Source: Candidatus Methanomethylophilaceae archaeon (GTDB taxonomy: Archaea > Thermoplasmatota > Thermoplasmata > Methanomassiliicoccales > Methanomethylophilaceae). Taken from it: a DNA stretch of 33,405 nt. Positions 8,220 through 16,615 of this stretch are shown in pieces. The notes under the pieces were generated by a model. The model saw only the letters and a list, made by a program, of their open reading frames with translations, did no database searches and was not told where the DNA came from. Made by a program: the position numbers and the translations under genes. The stretch lies in the NCBI GenBank assembly GCA_007117455.1, contig SKGM01000048.1, positions 1-33,405 on the forward strand, given 5' to 3'. Position 1 is the first letter of the stretch. Every line of letters begins with the position of its first letter.

Positions 8220-9224
8220 TCAGGACAGGGTGCGGTCCTTGGTCATCACATGATAGTGTCTGGTCAAGGACCGGTGCACCCTCTGGGAGAATTGATACCT
8301 CTCTTTGAATCCCGGTACGCCTCCCATAGGTTCCGGCAAGGTGATTCCCAATGTACCGTGGTCAGTCAACACTTCATAACTGGCCTCGATAGCCCGCTTG
8401 TAAATTGACCGGAGTTCCTCGCCGTGGGTGCTTGTGGACCTCCCATACGGTGGATCGGTGACCACGGCCTTCAGGTGACCGAAGTGATCGTTGATGTCCC
8501 CCACATCACATACCGCCGAGTCATGTAGTTGGTGACCGTAATGCTCCAGGTTTCTACGGCAACCCTCGACCATGTCAGCCGAAATGTCACTGGCTATTGG
8601 GACTATACCCATAGATGCCGCTTCTAGTAGCACCCCGCCTGTTCCACAGAAAGGATCCAGCATCCGATCCCCCGGTTTGAGGCCGGTAAGGTTGACCAGC
8701 GCTCGGGCATAACGGGGATGGAGGGATATGGGAGAGAAGAAGGGGCGTTGGGCCACTTTACGGGTTTCCAGCGATTTCCGGTCTATCTCCTGGTCCATTA
8801 TGTATATGCTAACCCGATCGGATAAATGGACCCGGATATTGTTGTCAGGTCTGTTGAGATCGACCTTGTTCTTCTTCTTAATCAATTTCCCGAGACGGTT
8901 GATGAGTGCCCTGGTGTCCACTTCAGGCATGGATTTCTCGAACCTTTTGACTCTGATGGAGAAGGAACCCTCCGGTAATTCCAGAGACTCGGCCTCCTTC
9001 CATAGGTCAGGTAGGTGGCAGGTCAGCAGATGGCGGCCGATCCGATGTGTCAGCGCTATCCTATCCGCCAATGGGTCCAAGGAGCTAGGGTCCATATGGC
9101 AGATGAGATAGCCTGGCCCGGTCTCGGTCGCAGTCGTGCCCTTCTCCAAGGATATCAAAGACAGGGCCTCGGCTAAAGGCATGGTCGGATGCTCGCCGGA
9201 CAGTTCGAAAAAGAAGGGGTCCAT
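8220..9224 (-). CDS. tRNA (guanine(10)-N2)-dimethyltransferase (Trm-G10 family)
   Basis: 334 aa; THUMP-like N-terminus, LDPFCGTGGVLLEAASMG and VTDPPYGRST methyltransferase motifs. Confidence 0.85.
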   Translation of the reverse strand: MDPFFFELSGEHPTMPLAEALSLISLEKGTTATETGPGYLICHMDPSSLDPLADRIALTHRIGRHLLTCHLPDLWKEAESLELPEGSFSIRVKRFEKSMPEVDTRALINRLGKLIKKKNKVDLNRPDNNIRVHLSDRVSIYIMDQEIDRKSLETRKVAQRPFFSPISLHPRYARALVNLTGLKPGDRMLDPFCGTGGVLLEAASMGIVPIASDISADMVEGCRRNLEHYGHQLHDSAVCDVGDINDHFGHLKAVVTDPPYGRSTSTHGEELRSIYKRAIEASYEVLTDHGTLGITLPEPMGGVPGFKERYQFSQRVHRSLTRHYHVMTKDRTLS

Positions 9225-9242
9225 TCGGACCCTTAATTGGTT

Positions 9243-10184
9243 TCAGTCTATTATACCATCTTCTGTGACGGTGAAAACAGCCTCCCCCTCGGGCAGATTG
9301 GGGGAATCGACCAGTCGGGCGATCCTTTTTCCAGCCTTTCCTTTGCGGAGATAGACCCGGAATGTCGCGGTGTGACCGACTATGTGCCCCCCGATGGGCC
9401 GGGTGGGGTCACCAAAGAACGCATCCGGTTTGGCGGAGACCTGGTTGGTCACAGCGATCAAGGCGTTGTTCAAGGTCGCGAAGGAAAGCAGGTCATGCAT
9501 ATGGCGGTTAAGCACCTGTTGTCTCTCGGCAAGAGTGCCCCTTCCGACATACTCAGCACGGAAATGGGATGTCAGAGAGTCAACGATTAGGAGTTTCACC
9601 TTCCTATCCTTGGCCATCTCGGCGGCCTTTTCCACCAACAGTATCTGGTGGTGGGAGTTGAATGCCCTGGCGACATGTATCTTCTTCAAAGTCTCCACCG
9701 GGTCGACACCAAGGTGGTTGGCCATCTGAACAATCCTCTCCGGCCGGAATGTGTTCTCGGTGTCTATCATAATGACCTCTGAATCGAAGCCACCCATCTC
9801 CTCGGGCAATGTGGCGTTCACTGCGGCCTGGAAGCAGACCTGGGTCTTGCAACTGCCGAACTCGCCGTAGAACTCCGCTATGGACTGGGTCTCCAGACCG
9901 CCGCCCATCAGTTCATCTAAGGCCTTGGAGCCGGTGGTGAGCTTCTTGATGCTCTTCCTGCGCTCCATTATGTCCTCGCCGCTCTCGAAACCACCGACAT
10001 CGGCATACATCTTGGCTGCCTCTATGATGTCCTGTGCCTTCTTCTCCCCGATGTCGCACTCGTCGGCGAGGTTCTTTGGGGATGCTACGGCGATGGCCAT
10101 TATGTCCTTATATCCTGATTCGCGGAGTTTGTCTGATATGGCGGGTCCTACTCCTGGTAATTCCTCTAGACTTATGTTGGCCAT
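9243..10184 (-). CDS. radA: DNA repair and recombination protein RadA
   Basis: 313 aa; HhH N-terminus [32 protein letters not shown] Walker [52 protein letters not shown]. Confidence 0.97.
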   Translation of the reverse strand: MANISLEELPGVGPAISDKLRESGYKDIMAIAVASPKNLADECDIGEKKAQDIIEAAKMYADVGGFESGEDIMERRKSIKKLTTGSKALDELMGGGLETQSIAEFYGEFGSCKTQVCFQAAVNATLPEEMGGFDSEVIMIDTENTFRPERIVQMANHLGVDPVETLKKIHVARAFNSHHQILLVEKAAEMAKDRKVKLLIVDSLTSHFRAEYVGRGTLAERQQVLNRHMHDLLSFATLNNALIAVTNQVSAKPDAFFGDPTRPIGGHIVGHTATFRVYLRKGKAGKRIARLVDSPNLPEGEAVFTVTEDGIID

Positions 10185-10305
10185 ATTATCACCTGAGTTA
10201 TCATCAATGTACCTTTTAAAGGAAGAGGGGAGGGTGGATTGAAACTGCCAATCCCCTGTATACCATCCAGCTCATTGGTTTAATGAACTTTCACCAGTAT
10301 CAAAA

Positions 10306-10315
10306 AGATATATAC
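10306..10315 (+). promoter_or_regulatory. Putative TATA box for the 10338 gene
   Basis: agatatatac lies about 25-30 nt upstream of ATG 10338, implying a very short or absent leader. Confidence 0.45.
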
Positions 10316-10337
10316 TACATGTGCAGTTCAAGGGCCC

Positions 10338-10706
10338 ATGGCCAAGAAGAAGAGGAGGACTCCTAAGAAGAAAGAGGAGGAGGATTATGAGTTCGTACCT
10401 CCTGAGTTCGATGAGAAGGAGTTCCTCGTGAACGACATATATGCAACCAAGGTATTGGGTGTTACAGTTGTTCTGGCCATTATACTAGGCGCCTTCGCCT
10501 ACTTCTTGCATCAGCTCGTGGATGTCCTTGCTGGATATCTGCTCCTACTAGCCAGTCTAGGGACCCTCAACACCATACTGCAGTTACTCCGGGTTGACAC
10601 TGCCAGTGTTGAGAACAAGACGCTGATTGGTAACTACCTGACATTCCTATTCCTTTTCCTTGCGACCTGGATAATCGCTCTCAACCCACCCTTCGGTCCG
10701 GTCTGA
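10338..10706 (+). CDS. Small archaeal membrane protein with lysine-rich N-terminal tail and three predicted TM helices
   Basis: 122 aa: MAKKKRRTPKKKEEEDYEF... then three hydrophobic segments ending LNPPFGPV. Confidence 0.8.
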   Translation: MAKKKRRTPKKKEEEDYEFVPPEFDEKEFLVNDIYATKVLGVTVVLAIILGAFAYFLHQLVDVLAGYLLLLASLGTLNTILQLLRVDTASVENKTLIGNYLTFLFLFLATWIIALNPPFGPV

Positions 10707-10719
10707 TCAATACAAAATA

Positions 10720-12042
10720 TCAGATCTCCCAGGGCATCCGGGTGTCAAGCAGGGCGGTCAGACCTGTCAAAGGGGCATCTCTCATCGTGAAAGTGTGACC
10801 TCTTACGACCATGTTCACGGGATCCAGCCCCGCTCCAAGAGACACTTCGTTTATACCGTTTAGTAGACAATCCGCCGCCTCCAGGTGCTCACGGCGACGG
10901 TGCACGCGCCACCTTCCCTGCTCGATGAAAGGCTCTCCCAGCTCAGAACCTCTCCATTTTTCCAGGAAGTCGGATGAGTTCCGCATCCATATCGGAGGTC
11001 CGTCATGCAGTTCCACAGGGGGCAGACTATCAGATTCCAGCTCGAATAGAAGATGCATCTCCGAATCCAGATGGTATATGCAACGCAGGACGGGGAAACC
11101 CTTCCTCTCTAGCATCTGCCGCAACCCGTTCAGTGTTTTATGCCCCTGTGAATGCAGATTGTCCTCGCTCATGAGGGCGACTTCGAAGGTGACGCTCAAC
11201 ATTCTGCACCCACGACGATCGACAATCATCTCGACCTCCTCCCTGTCCATGTCCTTCCTAGGGGCGGGGAAGAAGAAGCGCTCGTCTGGCTGCATGAGAT
11301 AGGAGGCAGAAGCATGGACCATAAGGGCAAAACTGTCGATATGCAATGCCGAAGCGACATTCCTCCGGGGGTCAACTGGATCGGGAACCATCAGAGGTGA
11401 GCCGTCATCCCTTTCAGAATCCTCGACACCGATACTTAGGCCGGCACTCCATGCCCTCGCCTCCTCCAGAGTGGCAAGGAATCCACCGTAATGGATAACA
11501 AGAAGCTCACTGAGATATCCTGAGAAACCCCTGGTCTTCGAATCGGCACCGTATACGCCGATGCCCTTCATGAAAGCCTTCAAGAGACGGGCTTCGTCCT
11601 TATGGCAAGGCATCATCTCGCCCATGATATGGTCTGTATGGAGCGGGGACCGGTCGACGGCACTTCGCACCCTCTCACCGGGATCCATCTCGTAGCAAGG
11701 CACAAGGTCAACCTCTTGGCCTTTGTATTTCCCATGCACGTAAGGATGGTCTGCGAAACGCTCCTCCTTGTCTTCAAGAAGTTCAGTCCCTAGGCGGGAG
11801 CAGCATGACACCAGCCTCTCGAAAGGATGTTCCTTAGGGAAGATCAGGAACATGTCCAGGTCAGTACCCCGTAGGTGGGTGCCCTTGGCGACAGAACCCA
11901 CCAATCTGGGTTCGATACGACAATCCTTCACCTCCGGGTCATCTTTGATGGCCTTCAGAATCGATCGGGCGGCCTCTTGGAGACTCACGTCCTCATCCAC
12001 GGTCGGCCTTATCCTATCCAGGACCTTCTCCTCGATGGTCAT
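10720..12042 (-). CDS. cca: CCA tRNA nucleotidyltransferase (archaeal class I)
   Basis: 440 aa; EPRLVGSVAKGTHLRGTDLDMFLIFP (GS...DxD nucleotidyltransferase motif), KAFMKGIGVYGADSKTRGFSGYLSELL, class I domain order. Confidence 0.95.
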   Translation of the reverse strand: MTIEEKVLDRIRPTVDEDVSLQEAARSILKAIKDDPEVKDCRIEPRLVGSVAKGTHLRGTDLDMFLIFPKEHPFERLVSCCSRLGTELLEDKEERFADHPYVHGKYKGQEVDLVPCYEMDPGERVRSAVDRSPLHTDHIMGEMMPCHKDEARLLKAFMKGIGVYGADSKTRGFSGYLSELLVIHYGGFLATLEEARAWSAGLSIGVEDSERDDGSPLMVPDPVDPRRNVASALHIDSFALMVHASASYLMQPDERFFFPAPRKDMDREEVEMIVDRRGCRMLSVTFEVALMSEDNLHSQGHKTLNGLRQMLERKGFPVLRCIYHLDSEMHLLFELESDSLPPVELHDGPPIWMRNSSDFLEKWRGSELGEPFIEQGRWRVHRRREHLEAADCLLNGINEVSLGAGLDPVNMVVRGHTFTMRDAPLTGLTALLDTRMPWEI

Positions 12043-12085
12043 CCAGGTATCATCGGCACCTTTGCTAATATGTTTTGTGAGAAGG

Positions 12086-12156
12086 ATGCTCCAAGGCCGA
12101 CGGGAAGGGGATGCATGGTTCTAAGGAGGAGAAACGGCCCATCCGCCTTGGAGTAT
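12086..12156 (-). ncRNA. Candidate structured leader RNA or ncRNA upstream of cca
   Basis: ATGCTCCAAGGC (12086-12097) pairs with GCCTTGGAGTAT (12145-12156), 12 bp with one G-T wobble; nested GGATG (12109-12113)/CATCC (12140-12144). Confidence 0.45.
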
Positions 12157-12177
12157 GCTGAACTATGTTAGCACTAC

Positions 12178-12185
12178 TATATAAA
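12178..12185 (-). promoter_or_regulatory. Archaeal TATA box (TTTATATA on - strand)
   Basis: + strand tatataaa; about 25 nt upstream of the base of the 12086-12156 hairpin. Confidence 0.55.
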
Positions 12186-12191
12186 ATTTAG

Positions 12192-12983
12192 TTACTGAAC
12201 CTTAATCGAGTCACCTATGTCCAGACGCATCAGATCTTTGGCCGCCAGTATGCGATGGCCACTCAACTCAGCGATTCTTGAAGCCTGCTCATCGGCCCCT
12301 TCCTGGACCATCTTCACACCCATATGGGTTAATACGGTCAGCTCCGGGGAGACCTTCTCCACTATGGCAGGAACATCCTCAGAACATAGATGACAGCGCA
12401 GACGGGCGCCGAAAGGTCTTGTGACATTCAATATGAGAATCCTGGAACCAACATGGGGTTGGGTGACATCATCCGAAGGGTTCGTGTCCCCCATGTAGGA
12501 GATATCGCCGGCGGTGGTATGGAATATAAGACCCACTCCGGTGGCGTCAGTGTGTTTGGTGGGGGTCACCGTAACGGGCGTCCCTGCTATTTCCGTCACC
12601 TCCCCAGGCCTTAACGTTCCGCGATATTCCGGCAGGCTCATATGGTACTCGGACAAGGCGGTCCTCATCCCATCCGTGCCCTCCATGACACTTAGACTGC
12701 CATGGAGGGAACCGCGGGTGTTGATGCCTCCTCTGGTCATCCCTTCGACCAGGACCTCGGCGTCCGAGTAGTGGTCAGGGTGGCAATGGGAAAGGACGAT
12801 GGCGTCCGTGTATGCGGGATCCACGCCCAGGCGTGCCATGTTCGTCAACGCTCCCGGTCCCGGGTCCAGATGTATGCGGCCACGGTCCTCGATCAGCATA
12901 CCGCCTGTAGACCGTGTCTGGTATATGGTGGCGAACCTGCCTCCACCAGTTCCAAGGAAGGTTATGCTGACCATGTCCTGCAT
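12192..12983 (-). CDS. MBL-fold metallo-hydrolase
   Basis: 263 aa; FLGTGGGRF, LSHCHPDHYSDAEVLVEGM, SYMGDTNPSDD, LTHMGVKM. Confidence 0.88.
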   Translation of the reverse strand: MQDMVSITFLGTGGGRFATIYQTRSTGGMLIEDRGRIHLDPGPGALTNMARLGVDPAYTDAIVLSHCHPDHYSDAEVLVEGMTRGGINTRGSLHGSLSVMEGTDGMRTALSEYHMSLPEYRGTLRPGEVTEIAGTPVTVTPTKHTDATGVGLIFHTTAGDISYMGDTNPSDDVTQPHVGSRILILNVTRPFGARLRCHLCSEDVPAIVEKVSPELTVLTHMGVKMVQEGADEQASRIAELSGHRILAAKDLMRLDIGDSIKVQ

Positions 12984-13091
12984 TATGCGTTTTCCTTATA
13001 TTAATGTGGATAAGCGACCTAAAACGGACATGTCCTGCCGGTTACGTGATGAGAAATCCGGTAATCATCCGACACCATCACCAAGGTGATT

Positions 13092-13487
13092 TCAGATATC
13101 GAACCAGTACTTGACATGGGGTCTCAGGAGATAGAGGATAATTATCACGGATATCAGTATCGAGCCCAGACCACCACTTCTTGTCAAGAGGATGTCGTCG
13201 ATCAGGCTCAAGATTTGCAGCGCGAGGACGATATAATAACCGATCCTGGAACCGTTCAGGAACAGGAACGCTATGACAACCAAGGCCAATCCGCCTATGA
13301 CCAAACCACCGATCAATAAGCCCATCATGGACTCAATCTCAGGGATGTACTCGGTCAAAAACGACTCATCCAGAAATCCCAGTGACATGGTAAAGGCCAA
13401 TATCAGGAAAGTCAGCCCTCCCAGGACATAAAGATAGCCTAAAATTGATACACCCAGGGGTCTGATGTCCTTGCCCTTTCCACCCAT
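13092..13487 (-). CDS. Hypothetical membrane protein
   Basis: 131 aa with about four hydrophobic segments. Confidence 0.65.
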   Translation of the reverse strand: MGGKGKDIRPLGVSILGYLYVLGGLTFLILAFTMSLGFLDESFLTEYIPEIESMMGLLIGGLVIGGLALVVIAFLFLNGSRIGYYIVLALQILSLIDDILLTRSGGLGSILISVIIILYLLRPHVKYWFDI

Positions 13488-13617
13488 GGATGAACATCTG
13501 GAAATGGATATTTAATGAATGCAGTCCTCTCCCATCTTACCTGTACCCATTCCATTTCGTTGATTTCGGTGCCTTAGTGACGATAGTTTGTTATTAAGAC
13601 AAATTATATGCCGGTTC

Positions 13618-14907
13618 ATGCGGACCGCCATCAGGGATGCATGGATAGTCACTCAGGATGCAGAGAGGAGGATCATCCGCGGCGATGTGCTCATCGATGG
13701 TGAGAGGATAGCGGCCATCGGGGATGTGGGTAACGACACGGACCGCGAGATCTCAGCCTCCGGCGACATCATCATACCCGGTCTGATCAACACCCATTGC
13801 CATGTGGCCATGTCGGTCATGAAAGGCAGTGTCGACGACCTGAATTTCGCCGATTTCCTAGCCAAGGTCTTCAAGGTGGATTCCGACCGTAGTGACGGGG
13901 ATATCCTGGTCGGTTCTAGGTTAGGGCTTCTGGAGATGTTGATGTCCGGGACAACCACCTTCGTAGACCTCTATTATTCCCAGGATGTCATCGCTGAGGC
14001 GGTCAAGGAATCTGGACTCAGAGGTGTACTCTGCTGGGCGGTACTCGATGAGGAGTTCACCACGCAAAGCGGCAAGCCTATGGATAACTGCAGAAGGTTC
14101 TGCGAACGTCATGCCGATGAGAGGAAGATAATACCAGGCGTAGGTCCTCAAGGGGTGTATGTGTGTGGCGAGGAGACCTGGAGGGAGGCGAGCGGATACT
14201 CGGCCGACAAAGGTGTGCCCTTGACATTCCATCTCTCGGAGACGAGAGGAGAGGTCAACGAACATCACCGGAAGACAGGCAAGAGGCCTGTTGACTGGTT
14301 GGATTCAATCGATGTCCTTCACGAACGCTGCCTGGCCGCCCACTCAGCATGGTTGACGATAAACGAGGTACGAGCTTTGGGAAGAGCAGGTGCATCCGTT
14401 TCATCCTGCCCGGTCTCGAACATGAAACTGGCGACCGGAGGCGTGGCTCCTGTGCCTGAGATGTTGCAACATGGTGTCAACGTCTCCATAGGCACCGACG
14501 GCAGCTCGACCAACAACTCCTTGGACATGTTCGCGGAGATGAAGACATTGGGACTCTTACAGAAATCCAGTCGTTGGGACGCCACGGTGACGCCGGCACA
14601 ACAGCTTCTGGACATGGCCACCATAAATGGTGCGAAGGCCATCGGCATGGAATCATCGCTCGGCTCCATCGAGGTCGGGAAGTATGCCGACCTGCTGATA
14701 CTCGATGGCAGCTCTCCCAATCTCAGACCCATGCTGCCTCATAACATGGTCTCCAACATAGTCTATTCCGGAAACGCCTTGAACACCAAGACCGTGTTTT
14801 GCCAAGGCGACATGGTAATGCATGACCGTAAGGTGCTGACATTGGATGCCGTAAAGGTTATGGATGAATCCGAGGAAGTATGGTCCAAGCTCTGCTCAAG
14901 GGCCTGA
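13618..14907 (+). CDS. Amidohydrolase, 5'-deoxyadenosine / S-adenosylhomocysteine / methylthioadenosine deaminase family
   Basis: GLINTHCHVAMSVMKG, FHLSETRGEV, AAHSAWL, SIGTDGSSTNNSLDMFAEMK; ATG 13618 (MRTAIRDAWIVTQD) preferred over 13588. Confidence 0.88.
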   Translation: MRTAIRDAWIVTQDAERRIIRGDVLIDGERIAAIGDVGNDTDREISASGDIIIPGLINTHCHVAMSVMKGSVDDLNFADFLAKVFKVDSDRSDGDILVGSRLGLLEMLMSGTTTFVDLYYSQDVIAEAVKESGLRGVLCWAVLDEEFTTQSGKPMDNCRRFCERHADERKIIPGVGPQGVYVCGEETWREASGYSADKGVPLTFHLSETRGEVNEHHRKTGKRPVDWLDSIDVLHERCLAAHSAWLTINEVRALGRAGASVSSCPVSNMKLATGGVAPVPEMLQHGVNVSIGTDGSSTNNSLDMFAEMKTLGLLQKSSRWDATVTPAQQLLDMATINGAKAIGMESSLGSIEVGKYADLLILDGSSPNLRPMLPHNMVSNIVYSGNALNTKTVFCQGDMVMHDRKVLTLDAVKVMDESEEVWSKLCSRA

Positions 14908-14913
14908 GGAGGT

Positions 14914-15294
14914 ATGGATATGACTGCCCTAGGTCTGTCTGAGAGGACAATAATCGTGGTCAATGTCAGTTTGGCATGCATCAGATTCCTGGCAGGGGCC
15001 CTCGGCCTCATGGGTGCAGACATCCTTGGAGGGCAAGACAACGCCTTGGCTCTGGCAATTTACACGTCTTACGTTTTCATCGGCGCAGGCACGATCCTCG
15101 CGCTTTATGGGCACACAAACAGAAGGATGTGGGGAACAGGCTCCCTTTTCGCCATATCGGTCATCGCGGTCCTGGTCGATGCATCAACGTTATTGGTGCA
15201 ACCTCTGGTGGCGATAATAGCATTGGTCCCGATAGTGACCATAAGACACATAATGAGACACTATAGGGTCGATGGCCACCAAGCGATCAAATAA
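14914..15294 (+). CDS. Hypothetical membrane protein
   Basis: 126 aa, hydrophobic, starts 7 nt after the preceding stop. Confidence 0.6.
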   Translation: MDMTALGLSERTIIVVNVSLACIRFLAGALGLMGADILGGQDNALALAIYTSYVFIGAGTILALYGHTNRRMWGTGSLFAISVIAVLVDASTLLVQPLVAIIALVPIVTIRHIMRHYRVDGHQAIK

Positions 15295-15362
15295 GGGACG
15301 AAGTCAATAAATTCAATATAAGCCAGATCAATCGCTTAAAAGAATCAATCGATGGTTGGAGA

Positions 15363-15472
15363 TGGTCCCGACTCCCAGATTTGAACTGGGGATCTGCTGA
15401 TATCGGCGGCTGCACCGGTCTCCCGGTAACCCACTACAGTCAGCCGCTCTGGCCAGTCTAAGCTAAGTCGGG
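15363..15472 (-). tRNA. tRNA-Tyr(GUA), intron-containing, CCA encoded; putative intron 15402..15433
   Basis: Acceptor CCCGACT/AGTCGGG, anticodon stem GCTGA/TCAGC, loop CTGTAG|intron|A, T-arm CCCAG-TTCAAAT-CTGGG, A73 then CCA; C1-G72 as in archaeal tRNA-Tyr. Confidence 0.95.
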
Positions 15473-15492
15473 TGTCTCTGGGATTAATGATG

Positions 15493-15503
15493 TATTATTT
15501 ATG
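15493..15503 (-). promoter_or_regulatory. Putative tRNA-Tyr TATA box
   Basis: Minus-strand CATAAATAATA about 25 nt upstream of the tRNA 5' end. Confidence 0.4.
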
Positions 15504-15542
15504 GTTAACGTTCGGCTCCTATGCCTAGCCTGACGGTTTCAA

Positions 15543-15642
15543 GGGTGATGTTTGTGAACATTCCCTCATAAATGTGAGACTGGAGTCGCATGGAACGGTA
15601 TGCAGGAGGTTGCAAACCAGTCTAGATGGTCTATCCAGACCA
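15543..15642. ncRNA. Candidate structured RNA (three consecutive hairpins), strand unresolved
   Basis: ATGTT-TGTG-AACAT flanked by GGG/CCC (15543-15566); AGACTGG (15577-15583)/CCAGTCT (15617-15623) with internal GCAT/ATGC; TGGTCT-ATCC-AGACCA (15627-15642). Confidence 0.35.
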
Positions 15643-15692
15643 AGGACGCTGGTTCTTTTCAGGCATTGTTTTCGGGTTGAAGGATGCGACCT

Positions 15693-16460
15693 TCATCCGA
15701 TGTATCCGAGGTCGTCCCGGTTCGGCTCCTGTGAAGACTCCATGTCCTTGATCTTGGAGGTGATCTGGTCGACCTGCTCGGCCTTGGTCTCCAGTTCTGT
15801 CATGTCCATGTCCAGGCCGATGATGCTGTTCAGGACCCTGAGAACTGCCTCGGCGCCCTTGGGGTCGACGAAGTAGCCTGAGGTCTCTCCCATCAGGCAG
15901 GCCGCCTCCATGCCGTAGATCTTACTCAGTCCCAGCAGCAGCCCGCTCGCGCCCACTATGCCGGATCCCGGCTCACCGGACGAGAAAACCACGCCATGCT
16001 GCTCGAGCCCCTCCTTCATGTCCGCCGAGGTCACAGCCCCTAGGACCCTAGGGGTATCGATGATCTTCCCTATGCCGTAACCTCCGAGGGTGAAAAGGGT
16101 CTTGACTCCCAGCTCCAAGCACATCTGGATGACGTGATTGGAAAGTTCGTACTGACCTTCAGGGGTCAGTCCTTGGTAGTCTCCCACAAGTATGATGAGG
16201 TCCTTCCCGCCACCCACGTTCTTGGCGTAATAGACCTCGTTGTTGACCATGTTTATGACACAATCCTCATCCAGTACTACCTGCGGGGGGAAGTGTTTGG
16301 AGTATATGTCCGCGAATTTCACCGCCTCAATGTTGTCCAAGAGGTGCTCCGCTGCGAGTTTACCCACATTCCCAACGCCCGGTAGGCCTTCGATCAGAAT
16401 AGGGTCTTTGAGTTCTGGCTCCTCGGTTACGACGGTGATGATGCTTTCCATCCTTATCAT
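15693..16460 (-). CDS. PAC2-family proteasome assembly chaperone-like protein
   Basis: ILIEGLPGVGNVGKLAAEHLL, GDYQGLTPEGQYELSNHV, LFTLGGYGIGK, GASGLLLGLSKIYGMEAACLMGETSGYFVDPKGA. Confidence 0.88.
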   Translation of the reverse strand: MIRMESIITVVTEEPELKDPILIEGLPGVGNVGKLAAEHLLDNIEAVKFADIYSKHFPPQVVLDEDCVINMVNNEVYYAKNVGGGKDLIILVGDYQGLTPEGQYELSNHVIQMCLELGVKTLFTLGGYGIGKIIDTPRVLGAVTSADMKEGLEQHGVVFSSGEPGSGIVGASGLLLGLSKIYGMEAACLMGETSGYFVDPKGAEAVLRVLNSIIGLDMDMTELETKAEQVDQITSKIKDMESSQEPNRDDLGYIG

Positions 16461-16615
16461 TCTCCGTAAATCGCCTTGCGGCGGTACCGTCCATGACGGT
16501 CCTCAGGTGAGAACCGGGGCGGTACGGGCACCTTGGTGCTGATTGAGCATATGGTGCATTCTTCCTTAAGAGTGTATTCACCGCATCGCGGGCACGCCCT
16601 CAAGCGGGACCTCAT
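16457..16615 (-). CDS. nop10: Nop10, H/ACA ribonucleoprotein / ribosome biogenesis protein (52 aa, absent from ORF track)
   Basis: Manual translation: MRSRLRACPRCGEYTLKEECTICSISTKVPVPPRFSPEDRHGRYRRKAIYGE*. Zinc ribbon plus PPRFSPEDRHGRYR signature; 4-nt overlaps with both neighbours. Confidence 0.97.
   Translation of the reverse strand: MRSRLRACPRCGEYTLKEECTICSISTKVPVPPRFSPEDRHGRYRRKAIYGE

Noticed and set aside
10236-10254. Short hairpin GGATTG-aaactgc-CAATCC between radA and the 10338 gene
   Set aside because: Only 6 bp with a 7-nt loop and no clear relation to promoter, leader or terminator; expected by chance.
12060-12135. 25-codon uORF (ATGGGCCGTTTC... to TAG) in the cca leader
   Set aside because: Very short, no ribosome-binding-like site seen, and located inside the hairpin region; not supportable as coding.
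15486-15535. Possible C/D box sRNA (ATGATGT ... CCTGAC) upstream of tRNA-Tyr
   Set aside because: No convincing C'/D' pair or terminal stem, and the region contains the likely tRNA-Tyr promoter.
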